From NCBI GenBank assembly GCA_910578105.1, contig CAJTPD010000001.1, positions 1 to 64,000 on the forward strand: a DNA stretch of 64,000 nucleotides. The letters run 5' to 3'. This DNA comes from an uncultured Odoribacter sp. (GTDB lineage: Bacteria > Bacteroidota > Bacteroidia > Bacteroidales > Marinifilaceae). Shown here piece by piece: positions 28,695 through 36,587 of the stretch. The notes below the pieces were generated by a model. The model had not been told where the DNA came from. It saw only the letters and a list, made by a program, of their open reading frames with translations, and made no database searches. Position 1 is the first letter of the stretch. The number at the start of each line of letters is the position of its first letter. The translations under genes and the position numbers were made by a program.

Positions 28695-29390
28695 ATGGAA
28701 GCAAAAAAGAAAATACTTGTGGTCGATGATGAGGAGGCTCTGTGTGACGGTCTCGGATTCAATCTTGAGGCGGAAGGCTATCAGGTGGATCTGGCATACA
28801 GCGCGGAGGAAGCACTTGCGCACAATCTTGCCGGTTATGACCTGATACTCCTTGACATCATGATGGGGGAAATATCCGGGATCCAACTGGCTCGCATTAT
28901 GAAATCGAATCCGGCGACAGCCTCGGTTCCTATCATATTCTGCACAGCCAAAGACACGGAAGAGGACATGATTGCCGGGCTTGACCTCGGAGCCGATGAC
29001 TACATAATGAAGCCTTATTCACTGAAAGCCGTTCTTGCGCGTGTTCGGACTGTACTTCGCCGGACAGCGGCTCCCGTCGCATCTTCAAAATCTCACTCAG
29101 ACCTTGTTTCATATAAAGGTCTTGTCTTGTCTGCCAAAAACAGGACTTGTATGGTTGACGGGACAGATGTGAAAATGCCCAAAAAGGAGTTTGAGATTCT
29201 GCTGAAACTGATGTCCAACCGTGGGCAGGTTTTCACCCGAGCTGACTTTCTGAATGAGATATGGCCAGACGAAGTTGTGGTGCTTGATAGGGTTGTTGAC
29301 GTAAACATAACCCGTATCCGTCAAAAAGTCGGCATATACGGCAAGAATATTGTAACCCGTTCAGGATACGGTTATGTATTCATTGAATAA
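28695..29390 (+). CDS. OmpR-family response regulator of the phosphate island
   Basis: A 231-residue DNA-binding response regulator. The receiver (about 6-120) has acidic pocket D11-D12, phosphoacceptor D54 (LILLDIMMGE) and K106 (IMKPYS). A winged-helix output domain (about 130-231) ends in the usual RSGYGYVF. It overlaps its kinase gene by 17 bases. It lies between the receptor/phosphatase operon and the PiT gene, and is the obvious candidate to bind the shared CATGAAAT motif as PhoB does, since OmpR/PhoB proteins bind direct repeats of about 11 bp. A TAATTTTG element (28683-28690) is so close to the ATG that the leader would be almost absent. Confidence 0.92.
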   Translation: MEAKKKILVVDDEEALCDGLGFNLEAEGYQVDLAYSAEEALAHNLAGYDLILLDIMMGEISGIQLARIMKSNPATASVPIIFCTAKDTEEDMIAGLDLGADDYIMKPYSLKAVLARVRTVLRRTAAPVASSKSHSDLVSYKGLVLSAKNRTCMVDGTDVKMPKKEFEILLKLMSNRGQVFTRADFLNEIWPDEVVVLDRVVDVNITRIRQKVGIYGKNIVTRSGYGYVFIE

Positions 29391-30816
29391 ACTCTCCTAT
29401 CCGCAGCGGCTGTTCGTATGGCTTCTCGGATATTCCCTGCTGATGGTCGGTTGCTTTGTCGTTTTCCAATATCACAGGGAAAAAGAATTCAAAGCGGAGG
29501 AAATTGACAAACAGCTACAGCTTATCAACACCTATATTCTTAACGAACTGAGCGAGGGATACGACGTCCCGGATATAAAACTTGATGAGTTCAAGCCGTT
29601 TGACAATATTCGTGTAAGCGTAATATCCGACAAGGGACATATAATATACGACAACACTCTTGATTCCCTGCCGAGAACCAATCATCTTGACCGTCAGGAA
29701 ATCCGGAATGCTGTGCTGAATGGATCCGGCTATGCTGTAAGACGGCATAGCGAGAGTACGGGCAACTATTATTTTTACTCAGCGAAAAAAAGCGATGAAG
29801 GCAATATTGTCCGTACCGCAGTACCGTATTCCGTATCGTTCAGCGGTTTGTTGCAGGCTGATTACGGTTTTTTGTGGATAATGGGAATTATCACATTGGT
29901 TATGTGCATTTTGGGCTATTTCGCAACCCGAAGGGTCGGTCTCCACATAATCAGGCTGAACAGATTTGCGGAGAACGTGGAAAACGGGGCGCAGATTTCC
30001 GATACCGAACCGTTCCCCCATGACGAGCTTGGCGAGATTTCAAACCACATAGTCCGTCTTTACGCCCGACTGCAACAGGCTGTTGCCGACAGGGACAGCG
30101 AACATCGTGCCGCCCTTCATGAACAACTTGAAAAAGAGCGTATCAAAAAACAGCTCACAAATAACATAAATCACGAGTTGAAAACTCCCGTCGCGTCGAT
30201 ACGGGTCAGCGTGGAGACGATGATAACACATAGGGATCTAAGTGAGGAAAAACAAATGTTGTTTCTGCAACGTTGCCTTACAAATACCGAGAGGCTTCAG
30301 CGACTTCTGACGGACGTTTCGCTCCTGACCCGCATGGATGACGGCAGCGCCTCCATCATAAAGGAACAGGTAAATCTCACTGATATCATAAACGATGTGG
30401 TTGAAGACCGACAGATAATTGCCGCGACAAAAGGTATGACAATCGAGAATTATATTTCCCGTAATATCGTCATGGACGGAAACCCGTCTTTGCTTGAGGC
30501 GGTTTTCAACAACCTTATCGACAACGCCATTGTTTACAGTGGCGGTACAAAGATAAAAATAGAATTAATCGGCATGGGTAGTGAAAAGGTGGTGATCGCA
30601 TTGTCTGACAACGGATGCGGTGTGCTGTCCGAACATCTGCCAAGATTGTTTGAAAGGTTCTATCGTATCGACAAGGGGCGGTCACGTGCGGCGGGAGGTA
30701 CAGGCCTCGGATTGTCGATTGTGAAAAATGCCGTAGTTCTGCATGGAGGTGAAATTACCGCCGAAAATCAGAATTCGGGCGGATTATTGTTCAAAATGAC
30801 ATTTTCAAGGAAATGA
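29374..30816 (+). CDS. sensor histidine kinase of the phosphate island
   Basis: A 480-residue membrane kinase. Transmembrane segments are at about 12-31 and 165-184, enclosing an extracytoplasmic sensor region (32-164) of about 130 residues. A HAMP-like linker follows, then the HisKA domain with NNINHELKTPVASIR (phospho-accepting His267) and an HATPase domain with N-box NNLIDNAIVY, DNGCG and GGTGLGLSIVKN. It overlaps the response regulator gene by 17 bases, so the two are translated together. Its setting among phosphate genes suggests that it senses phosphate limitation, but the sensor domain itself is not recognised. Confidence 0.92.
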   Translation: MYSLNKLSYPQRLFVWLLGYSLLMVGCFVVFQYHREKEFKAEEIDKQLQLINTYILNELSEGYDVPDIKLDEFKPFDNIRVSVISDKGHIIYDNTLDSLPRTNHLDRQEIRNAVLNGSGYAVRRHSESTGNYYFYSAKKSDEGNIVRTAVPYSVSFSGLLQADYGFLWIMGIITLVMCILGYFATRRVGLHIIRLNRFAENVENGAQISDTEPFPHDELGEISNHIVRLYARLQQAVADRDSEHRAALHEQLEKERIKKQLTNNINHELKTPVASIRVSVETMITHRDLSEEKQMLFLQRCLTNTERLQRLLTDVSLLTRMDDGSASIIKEQVNLTDIINDVVEDRQIIAATKGMTIENYISRNIVMDGNPSLLEAVFNNLIDNAIVYSGGTKIKIELIGMGSEKVVIALSDNGCGVLSEHLPRLFERFYRIDKGRSRAAGGTGLGLSIVKNAVVLHGGEITAENQNSGGLLFKMTFSRK

Positions 30817-30895
30817 CAATCATAGGGTTTGACTGCAAACGAAAATAGCCGGTTGCCAGTCAGCTTTAATAAAAGGTTAAGGATTTTGAAATAAT

Positions 30896-30922
30896 CATGA
30901 AATGTTTCCTTAGTTACTTTGC
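30896..30922 (+). promoter_or_regulatory. Pho-box-like operator/promoter, PiT gene
   Basis: CATGAAAT (30896-30903), ten bases, TTACTTTGC (30914-30922), then 25 bases to the start codon. TGAAAT occurs twice at exactly 11-bp pitch (30887-30892 and 30898-30903), the repeat geometry bound by PhoB/OmpR regulators. Confidence 0.6.
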
Positions 30923-30947
30923 GGCAGAATAAGTAATTAAGAAAACA

Positions 30948-33230
30948 ATGGAAATACTGTTTCTTTGCGTAGTAATTTTTCTATTCCTGCTGGCGGTGTT
31001 TGATTTGTCGGTAGGCGTGAGTAATGATGCTGTCAACTTCCTCAACTCGGCAATCGGGTCTAAGGCGGCATCTTTCAAAAGAGTTCTGATTGTCGCTTCC
31101 ATTGGTGTGTTTATCGGTGCGGCAATGAGCAACGGAATGATGGAGATTGCCCGGCACGGAATTTTCCGTCCCGAGCATTTTTCGTTCTATGACCTTATCT
31201 GCATCTTCATGGCGGTAATGGTCACCGACATCATCCTTCTTGACATTTTCAACTCGCTGGGTATGCCGACTTCGACAACCGTATCAATGGTGTTCGAGCT
31301 TTTGGGCGCGACATTCGTCGTGGCACTGATCAAAATGGCGGGAGGCATCGGCCTCGGTTTTGATAGCCTGCTTAACACGGAGAAAGCCTTGTCGGTGATT
31401 CTCGGTATATTCCTGTCGGTGGCGATTGCCTTTTTCTTCGGAACGGTGGTGCAGTTTTTATCCCGCATGATATTCTCCTTCAACTACCGGAGCAATCTGA
31501 AATGGAAGATAGGGATATTCGGAGGTATCTGCGCCACCGCGATTGTTTACTTTCTTTTAATCAAGGGGGCAAAGGATCTGTCGTTTATGACACCTGAGTT
31601 GAAGGTCTGGATAAAAAACAATACGGCGATAATCATACTGTCCTGTTTCGCGTTCTTTACCCTGCTGATGCAGTTGCTTCATATCTGCAAGGTCAACGTG
31701 CTGAAAGTGATTGTGCTGATGGGTACATTCTCATTGGCCGTGGCATTCGCCGGAAACGACCTTGTAAACTTCATCGGCGTCCCATTGAGCGGTCTGGCTT
31801 CATATCAGGACTTTATTGCCAACGGCGGAGGAGATGCCAAAAGTTTCCTTATGGATTCTCTCAACGGCCCGGCAAATACACCGATATATTTCCTCATTGG
31901 TGCCGGCGTCATAATGGTGGTGTCGCTTGCAACGTCAAAAAAAGCCCGGAATGTCACCAAGACTGAAATAGGCCTCGGAAGCCAGCAGGGGGGCGATGAG
32001 ATGTTCGGCTCATCGCGCATTGCCCGTCGGTTGGTAAGATGGACATTATCTTTCCTTTCCTGGGTACGGCGAGTGACACCTGTGAAAGTGAGGTGTTGGT
32101 TTAACCGCCGTTTCAATGTCGATGAGACAATTATGGATCAGGGTGCGGCATTCGACCTCATACGCGGCTCTGTGAATCTGGTGCTTGCCGGCGCACTTAT
32201 CGCTCTCGGCACCTCGCTGAAACTGCCGCTCTCAACTACCTTCGTCACATTTATGGTCGCCATGGGTACTTCTCTCGCCGACAGAGCATGGGGGCGTGAA
32301 AGTGCGGTGTTCCGCATCACCGGCGTGATTTCCGTAATCGGCGGCTGGTTCCTTACAGCGGGAGCCGCGTTTATCGGTGCCGGGTTGATAGTTGCTGCAA
32401 TGCACTATGGCGGACAGTGGGTAATACTTCTGTTGGCGGCCCTGACCGTATTCATAATCATCAACAGCAACCGCAGGTTTAGAAAGAAAGCCGAGGAAGA
32501 CAATGGCGACGCCTTGTTTCAGACCATCATATCCACTCAGGATAAAATCCGGACATGGCCGTTGCTTATGATGTATATAACCGAACAACAAGAGAAATTC
32601 ATGACTTATGCCGAGGAAAAATACCGGGATATAACATCGGCCTTTATAACCGAAAACTCAGGAATTCTCAGCAAGACGGAATCAAGTCTTGCCCGTCAGA
32701 AGACTACGTTAAAAAACGCCCGCCGTAAGGAAACTTTGTGCCTCCGCCACCTGACCCGTGAGATGGCAATCGAAAAAAGCACATGGTTTTATCTGAGCAA
32801 CAACTGTTGTATGGGCATACTGTATAACCTGCGGCGTATCAACGAGGTCTGCAAGGAGCATATCGACAACAATTTTCTCCCGTTGCCACCCCGCTATACC
32901 ACCGAATACGAAATGATACGGACGCAAATCAGCACCCTATTCAATGACACTCTTGAACTTATGAGAAAGGGCGACACCGAAACGATAAGTACCCTTCGCC
33001 AACACTGCGACGAGATTAAAGATACGGTGTCAGACACCTACCATCGGGCGCACGACCAGCTCCGCGACGGAGACACCTCAACGATGACCGTTCTGTATGT
33101 CTATGTCAATATGCTTCAGGAAACACAGGAAATGGTGTCGTCCATAAGGAAATATCTGCGTGCGTTTGCCAAACTGCGCGACTCGGAGTTCCGCACCCGC
33201 CCTGCCAAAATCACGATGCCGACCGCATGA
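30948..33230 (+). CDS. pitA: PiT-family inorganic phosphate transporter with PhoU-like C-terminal domain
   Basis: Inner-membrane Pi transporter (PHO4 family) of 760 residues. The two inverted PiT signatures are visible: GVSNDAVNFLNSAIGSK (22-38) and FAGNDLVNFIGVPLSG (about 265-280). There are about ten to twelve hydrophobic helices up to residue 510. The last 250 residues are soluble and helical (LEEN-type repeats of polar helices), resembling the PhoU-like domain attached to Bacteroidetes PiT proteins and likely to tune transport. It lies directly downstream of the two-component system with its own operator-like promoter. Confidence 0.92.
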   Translation: MEILFLCVVIFLFLLAVFDLSVGVSNDAVNFLNSAIGSKAASFKRVLIVASIGVFIGAAMSNGMMEIARHGIFRPEHFSFYDLICIFMAVMVTDIILLDIFNSLGMPTSTTVSMVFELLGATFVVALIKMAGGIGLGFDSLLNTEKALSVILGIFLSVAIAFFFGTVVQFLSRMIFSFNYRSNLKWKIGIFGGICATAIVYFLLIKGAKDLSFMTPELKVWIKNNTAIIILSCFAFFTLLMQLLHICKVNVLKVIVLMGTFSLAVAFAGNDLVNFIGVPLSGLASYQDFIANGGGDAKSFLMDSLNGPANTPIYFLIGAGVIMVVSLATSKKARNVTKTEIGLGSQQGGDEMFGSSRIARRLVRWTLSFLSWVRRVTPVKVRCWFNRRFNVDETIMDQGAAFDLIRGSVNLVLAGALIALGTSLKLPLSTTFVTFMVAMGTSLADRAWGRESAVFRITGVISVIGGWFLTAGAAFIGAGLIVAAMHYGGQWVILLLAALTVFIIINSNRRFRKKAEEDNGDALFQTIISTQDKIRTWPLLMMYITEQQEKFMTYAEEKYRDITSAFITENSGILSKTESSLARQKTTLKNARRKETLCLRHLTREMAIEKSTWFYLSNNCCMGILYNLRRINEVCKEHIDNNFLPLPPRYTTEYEMIRTQISTLFNDTLELMRKGDTETISTLRQHCDEIKDTVSDTYHRAHDQLRDGDTSTMTVLYVYVNMLQETQEMVSSIRKYLRAFAKLRDSEFRTRPAKITMPTA

Positions 33231-33298
33231 AGTCTAAGGTAAAACAGATTGTTTCAAAGGTTATAAATTTAATATTTATATAATATTTCCGATATAAC

Positions 33299-33325
33299 CA
33301 TGAAATATGGATGCAGTTACTTTGC
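33299..33325 (+). promoter_or_regulatory. Pho-box-like operator/promoter, PhoU-like/porin operon
   Basis: CATGAAAT (33299-33306), ten bases, TTACTTTGC (33317-33325), with the start codon 21 bases further. The eleven bases AGTTACTTTGC are identical to those before the PiT gene. CGATAT lies 11 bp upstream of TGAAAT as an imperfect repeat. Confidence 0.6.
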
Positions 33326-33346
33326 ATCAAAGAAATTCCATAAGTC

Positions 33347-34042
33347 ATGTACGTAATAGTTATCTTGATTATGGCTCTGGCGGGCATTGTTCTATTGCAA
33401 AGACATATCCGCAGATGCAGAATCAGGGAGCGGCTTCAACTTGTTCCGGATAGCTCTGTTGACAGGTCTTGCCTGATTATGATAATGCAATCATGCAGCC
33501 CGATTATCGACAAAGCATTGGAGTGTCTGTCGAGCAATGACAGTATCGCGGTTTGCAAGAACCATAGAATCGGGATGGAAACCCTTGACATAATCGGTAA
33601 AAAAGTCAGAGATTGTTCGGCAGACACAGACTATGCAATCGACAAGTCGGAGGTATATTACGAATATATGCTTGAAGCGACAGAAAAAATCGCTGAGACA
33701 TCCCGCCATATCATAACCGCTCCTGATAACCATATCCCTATTTCTTATAAATGCGAGATGGAGACAATCCGAGGTGGTATTGTCCGGCTGTCTCAGTTTA
33801 CGGACAACATACTCCGTAGTGATGGCGATACCGTAAAAATCAATAAAGATGCCGGCATGGAGAAGGATTTTATCGAACACAGTATCGCCGTACATTCCAA
33901 AGGAATGACCCATGAAGATTTTGATGAGGAAGCCCCGGCATATTCCTATCTTATGCTCCTGTATTATCTTCATTCTTTTGTCAGCTCCTTTTCACAGGCA
34001 ATCAAAAACATTGAATTCAACAATAAACGAATGACAGCATGA
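33347..34042 (+). CDS. membrane-anchored PhoU-like helical protein
   Basis: A 231-residue protein with an N-terminal hydrophobic anchor (about 2-18, VIVILIMALAGIVLL) followed by basic residues, so the body should be cytoplasmic. The remainder is predicted helical, with acidic patches (DYAIDKSEVYYEYMLEATEK, DFDEEAPAYSYLMLLYYLHS) reminiscent of PhoU metal-binding EXXXD-type helices. It also resembles the soluble tail of the neighbouring PiT transporter. I do not recognise an exact family. Its stop overlaps the porin start as ATGA (34039-34042). The context argues for a regulator of phosphate uptake or of the kinase. Confidence 0.65.
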   Translation: MYVIVILIMALAGIVLLQRHIRRCRIRERLQLVPDSSVDRSCLIMIMQSCSPIIDKALECLSSNDSIAVCKNHRIGMETLDIIGKKVRDCSADTDYAIDKSEVYYEYMLEATEKIAETSRHIITAPDNHIPISYKCEMETIRGGIVRLSQFTDNILRSDGDTVKINKDAGMEKDFIEHSIAVHSKGMTHEDFDEEAPAYSYLMLLYYLHSFVSSFSQAIKNIEFNNKRMTA

Positions 34043-35046
34043 GACGGATTTTAATTATGACGGCATTGTCCGTATTTGCATTGTCTGCCGCGGCTCAGGA
34101 TAAAAATCCATTCATCCCGGAGACACACGGGACGATCCGTGCCAAATATGAGTATGAACCTCAGATCGACAAGGGACGATTCGAGATACGCAATGCGCGT
34201 CTGAGCGTGGAAGGCAAGGCAATTCCCATTGTAAAATACAAGACCGAGATAGACCTTTCGGATGAGGGAACTATAAAGATGCTTGACGCATACGTACGTC
34301 TGCAACCGAAGGATGCATTAAAATTCACATTCGGTCAGATGAGGGTGCCGTTCACCATCGACGCCCATCGCTCACCCCACCTCCAGTATTTCGCCAACCG
34401 CTCTTTCATCGCCAAACAGGTCGGTAATGTACGCGATGTCGGAGCTTCCGCTTCATGGACATTCAATGACCGTATGCCCGTTACACTTGAAGGCGGCATA
34501 TTCAACGGCTCGGGACTGACAAACCAAAAAAATTTCTGGACCGACAACTATAATTTCTCGTTCAAAGCGCAGACAATGATTGCCGGGCAATTCAATATAA
34601 CGCTCAGTTGCCAAAAAGCAAATGCCGGGGATGCGAATGTGATGATGTACGACGCAGGAGCCTACTGGCAAAATCAGAGATGGCACATCGAGACGGAATA
34701 TCTCCGTAAACATTATGCCGACGGTTCTTTCACACCGGTAAATGCGGTTGACGCATTTGCCGCGTATCGGCTTCCGTTGAAAAAAGGGCTTACCGCAATA
34801 TCATTTCTCGGAAGATATGACTATATGTCAGACCATAGCAAAGGCACGAAAGACGAATCCGGCAATTTTCAAATAGACGATCCCGAAAGACACAGACTGA
34901 CCGGAGGTGTGACATTGAGTTTAGGAAAGAAATCATTGCAGGCCGATATCCGGCTCAACTATGAGCAATACTTTTATAACAAAGGGATAATCCCTTCCAT
35001 TTCAGAACAGAATAAAATAGTCTTGGAATTTGTAGCCCATTTTTGA
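34039..35046 (+). CDS. phosphate-selective porin (OprO/OprP type)
   Basis: Outer-membrane porin of 335 residues with a clear signal peptide (1-19, ending LSAAAQ). The family pattern is visible in RFEIRNARLSVEGK, KYKTEIDLSDEG, DAYVRLQPKDALKFTFGQMRVPF and HLQYFANRSFIAKQ, followed by beta-strands to a terminal phenylalanine. OprP porins form anion-selective trimers used in phosphate starvation. It is translationally coupled to the PhoU-like gene and completes a route from outer membrane (porin) to inner membrane (PiT). It is the last gene of the island; the broken integrase lies only 46 bases further. Confidence 0.9.
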   Translation: MRRILIMTALSVFALSAAAQDKNPFIPETHGTIRAKYEYEPQIDKGRFEIRNARLSVEGKAIPIVKYKTEIDLSDEGTIKMLDAYVRLQPKDALKFTFGQMRVPFTIDAHRSPHLQYFANRSFIAKQVGNVRDVGASASWTFNDRMPVTLEGGIFNGSGLTNQKNFWTDNYNFSFKAQTMIAGQFNITLSCQKANAGDANVMMYDAGAYWQNQRWHIETEYLRKHYADGSFTPVNAVDAFAAYRLPLKKGLTAISFLGRYDYMSDHSKGTKDESGNFQIDDPERHRLTGGVTLSLGKKSLQADIRLNYEQYFYNKGIIPSISEQNKIVLEFVAHF

Positions 35047-35092
35047 TTTAGGTAGCACAAAGACAATACATTATCGATTCGTCATATTTTTT

Positions 35093-36127
35093 CTACTGAA
35101 ATGTCAAGTTCTTTTTAATACCACACACATCTGCTATTTCTTTCAAATAGGCATTAAGTTTTTGATTGCTGATAATAGGAAGTACCTTTCCGTTCGGTAA
35201 TTTACCTTTGTACTTTTCCAATATCATTTTAGGAATATCCAGCAAAGGAACATTCACATCTGTATTTGTTTTTTGGCGTTTCGTAATTATCCATAAATTA
35301 CCGTCAAAGGACTTACGGATATTATCTTCCTTTAAGTTTGCAACATCCACATAAGCCAAACCACTGAAACAGGAAAGGATAAAAACATCACGCACCTGTT
35401 CCAACCGTTCGGAAACCATTTTCTTTTTGAGGATGATTTTTATTTCATCCTCTGTTAAATATCCCCTATCCACTTTTTCCAAACGTATTTTATAGTTGGC
35501 AAACGGGTCACCTATCAAGATGCCGTTATTGCGGGCTATCAGGATAATGCGTTTGAAGAACTGCATGAACTTGGCGGTCGTATTAAAGCCACATTTGCAG
35601 GTTGTACGCAAATATAACTCGAAGTCGGTAATGAACATCGGGGTTATTTCCTTTATAGAAATATCCGACAGATTATATTTGCTTTGGATGAACTCGGCAA
35701 GATGGCGGCGGGTCACTTCATATTTGCGATAAGTGGCAATCGTTTTGGATATGCCGACCAACTGTTTCACATCGTCATTGTGCTTTTGGAAAAGGTTAAG
35801 GATGGTATCGTGGTTTTCGCTATGCCCTAAAAATTCATTCTTCACCTTTTCGGCGGTAACATAATTGTCACGCCTTTGCAGTTCGTGATAGATGGTATTA
35901 AGGGATGCGTTTATATCATCCAGCAATCGGTTGATACGGGTAGCTTCCGCAGAACGTCCGACGGCTTTACCAGCCTTACCGTCCCAAAGTTTGGGTTGAA
36001 CGTCCAGTTTGGAATTAAAACGGCTTGCCACACCATCAATCGTGATGCGGACAAAAATAGGGTAACTGCCATTGATTTTTTGCTTGTCCTTTTTCACAAA
36101 GAAAAGAACGGAAAATGTACTCTTCAT
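35093..36127 (-). CDS. tyrosine recombinase/integrase, C-terminally truncated
   Basis: An integrase of the CTnDOT-like group, 344 residues instead of the usual 400 or slightly more. The N-terminal arm-binding domain (KSTFSVLFFVKKDKQKING, about 2-90), the SAM-like core-binding domain (about 110-205) and the first part of the catalytic domain are intact. At the first catalytic position the motif reads FSGLAYVDVANL (254-265), with alanine where most tyrosine recombinases have arginine; related Bacteroides integrases also lack it. The frame stops after NLTFQ, just before the expected HxxRH block, so the remaining Arg/His residues and the Tyr nucleophile are missing and the protein should be inactive. 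It lies 275 bases from the 3' end of tRNA-Ser and directly abuts the phosphate island. Confidence 0.88.
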   Translation of the reverse strand: MKSTFSVLFFVKKDKQKINGSYPIFVRITIDGVASRFNSKLDVQPKLWDGKAGKAVGRSAEATRINRLLDDINASLNTIYHELQRRDNYVTAEKVKNEFLGHSENHDTILNLFQKHNDDVKQLVGISKTIATYRKYEVTRRHLAEFIQSKYNLSDISIKEITPMFITDFELYLRTTCKCGFNTTAKFMQFFKRIILIARNNGILIGDPFANYKIRLEKVDRGYLTEDEIKIILKKKMVSERLEQVRDVFILSCFSGLAYVDVANLKEDNIRKSFDGNLWIITKRQKTNTDVNVPLLDIPKMILEKYKGKLPNGKVLPIISNQKLNAYLKEIADVCGIKKNLTFQ

Positions 36128-36140
36128 AAACTCACTTTTT

Positions 36141-36275
36141 TAGGTTACAAAACTACGGTAATTAACTCAAAGTGAAGTTTATACAGGCTCGCCAAATAGC
36201 GACAGAAGTTCGCCAATTTCGGACTAAGTGTACCCCTTTTGGACTTTCAGTTGTCGGGGGTACGAGTTAGGTTAC
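36141..36275. repeat. direct and inverted repeats upstream of the integrase
   Basis: AGGTTAC occurs twice (near 36140 and 36269), TCGCCAA twice (near 36189 and 36210), and GTACCCC (36230-36236) is inverted as GGGGTAC (36257-36263). Such repeats beside an integrase could be arm-type binding sites or an attachment core; this is inference. Confidence 0.35.
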
Positions 36276-36330
36276 TAACTTTGTCTTTTAAGGGCTAAAT
36301 GATGTCCGGTAGGGCAGACATAAGGGGATA

Positions 36331-36366
36331 AAAAAGTCCCACAAATCGTTGAATTTGTGGGACTTA
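36331..36366. terminator. bidirectional terminator between integrase and tRNA-Ser
   Basis: A 13-bp perfect stem (AAGTCCCACAAAT with ATTTGTGGGACTT) around a six-base loop is preceded by an A-run that reads as a T-run on the minus strand, fitting termination of the minus-strand tRNA-Ser transcript. Confidence 0.7.
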
Positions 36367-36401
36367 GCTGTTCATTGTCCGGTTTTGTCCGGTTAGTTCA
36401 G

Positions 36402-36486
36402 CGGAGAGAGAGGGATTCGAACCCCCGGAAAGTTGCCCTTCAACGGTTTTCAAGACCGCCGCATTCGACCACTCTGCCATCTCTCC
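36402..36486 (-). tRNA. tRNA-Ser (TGA)
   Basis: Read on the minus strand: acceptor GGAGAGA with TCTCTCC, anticodon arm GCGGT/ACCGT around loop CTTGAAA (anticodon TGA), a long variable arm as expected for serine, and a T arm with GGTTCGAATCC. The length is 85 bases, CCA not encoded. The 3' end faces the truncated integrase. Confidence 0.95.
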
Positions 36487-36497
36487 AATTATGATTG

Positions 36498-36528
36498 CAA
36501 AGATAGAGGTGTTTTTGAGAAAAACAAA
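36498..36528 (-). promoter_or_regulatory. tRNA-Ser promoter
   Basis: On the minus strand a perfect TTTG (36528-36525), 19 bases, TATCTTTG (36505-36498) match, 12 bases before the tRNA. Confidence 0.75.
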
Positions 36529-36587
36529 AAAATAGGTGTTTTTTAATAAAAAAATCAGTGTTGTTAGTGGTTTATTTGTTCAAATGA

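Larger units (their letters stand above)
22766..36401. mobile_element. putative foreign region / degraded integrative element with phosphate cargo
   Basis: The stretch is visibly richer in G+C and different in codon choice from its flanks, most strongly between 24839 and 35046. At its right end lies a C-terminally truncated tyrosine integrase, 275 bases from the 3' end of tRNA-Ser, a common target of Bacteroides integrative elements. No mobilization, relaxase or transfer genes are present, and no repeat of the tRNA 3' end was found at the left, so the borders are uncertain. Confidence 0.4.
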
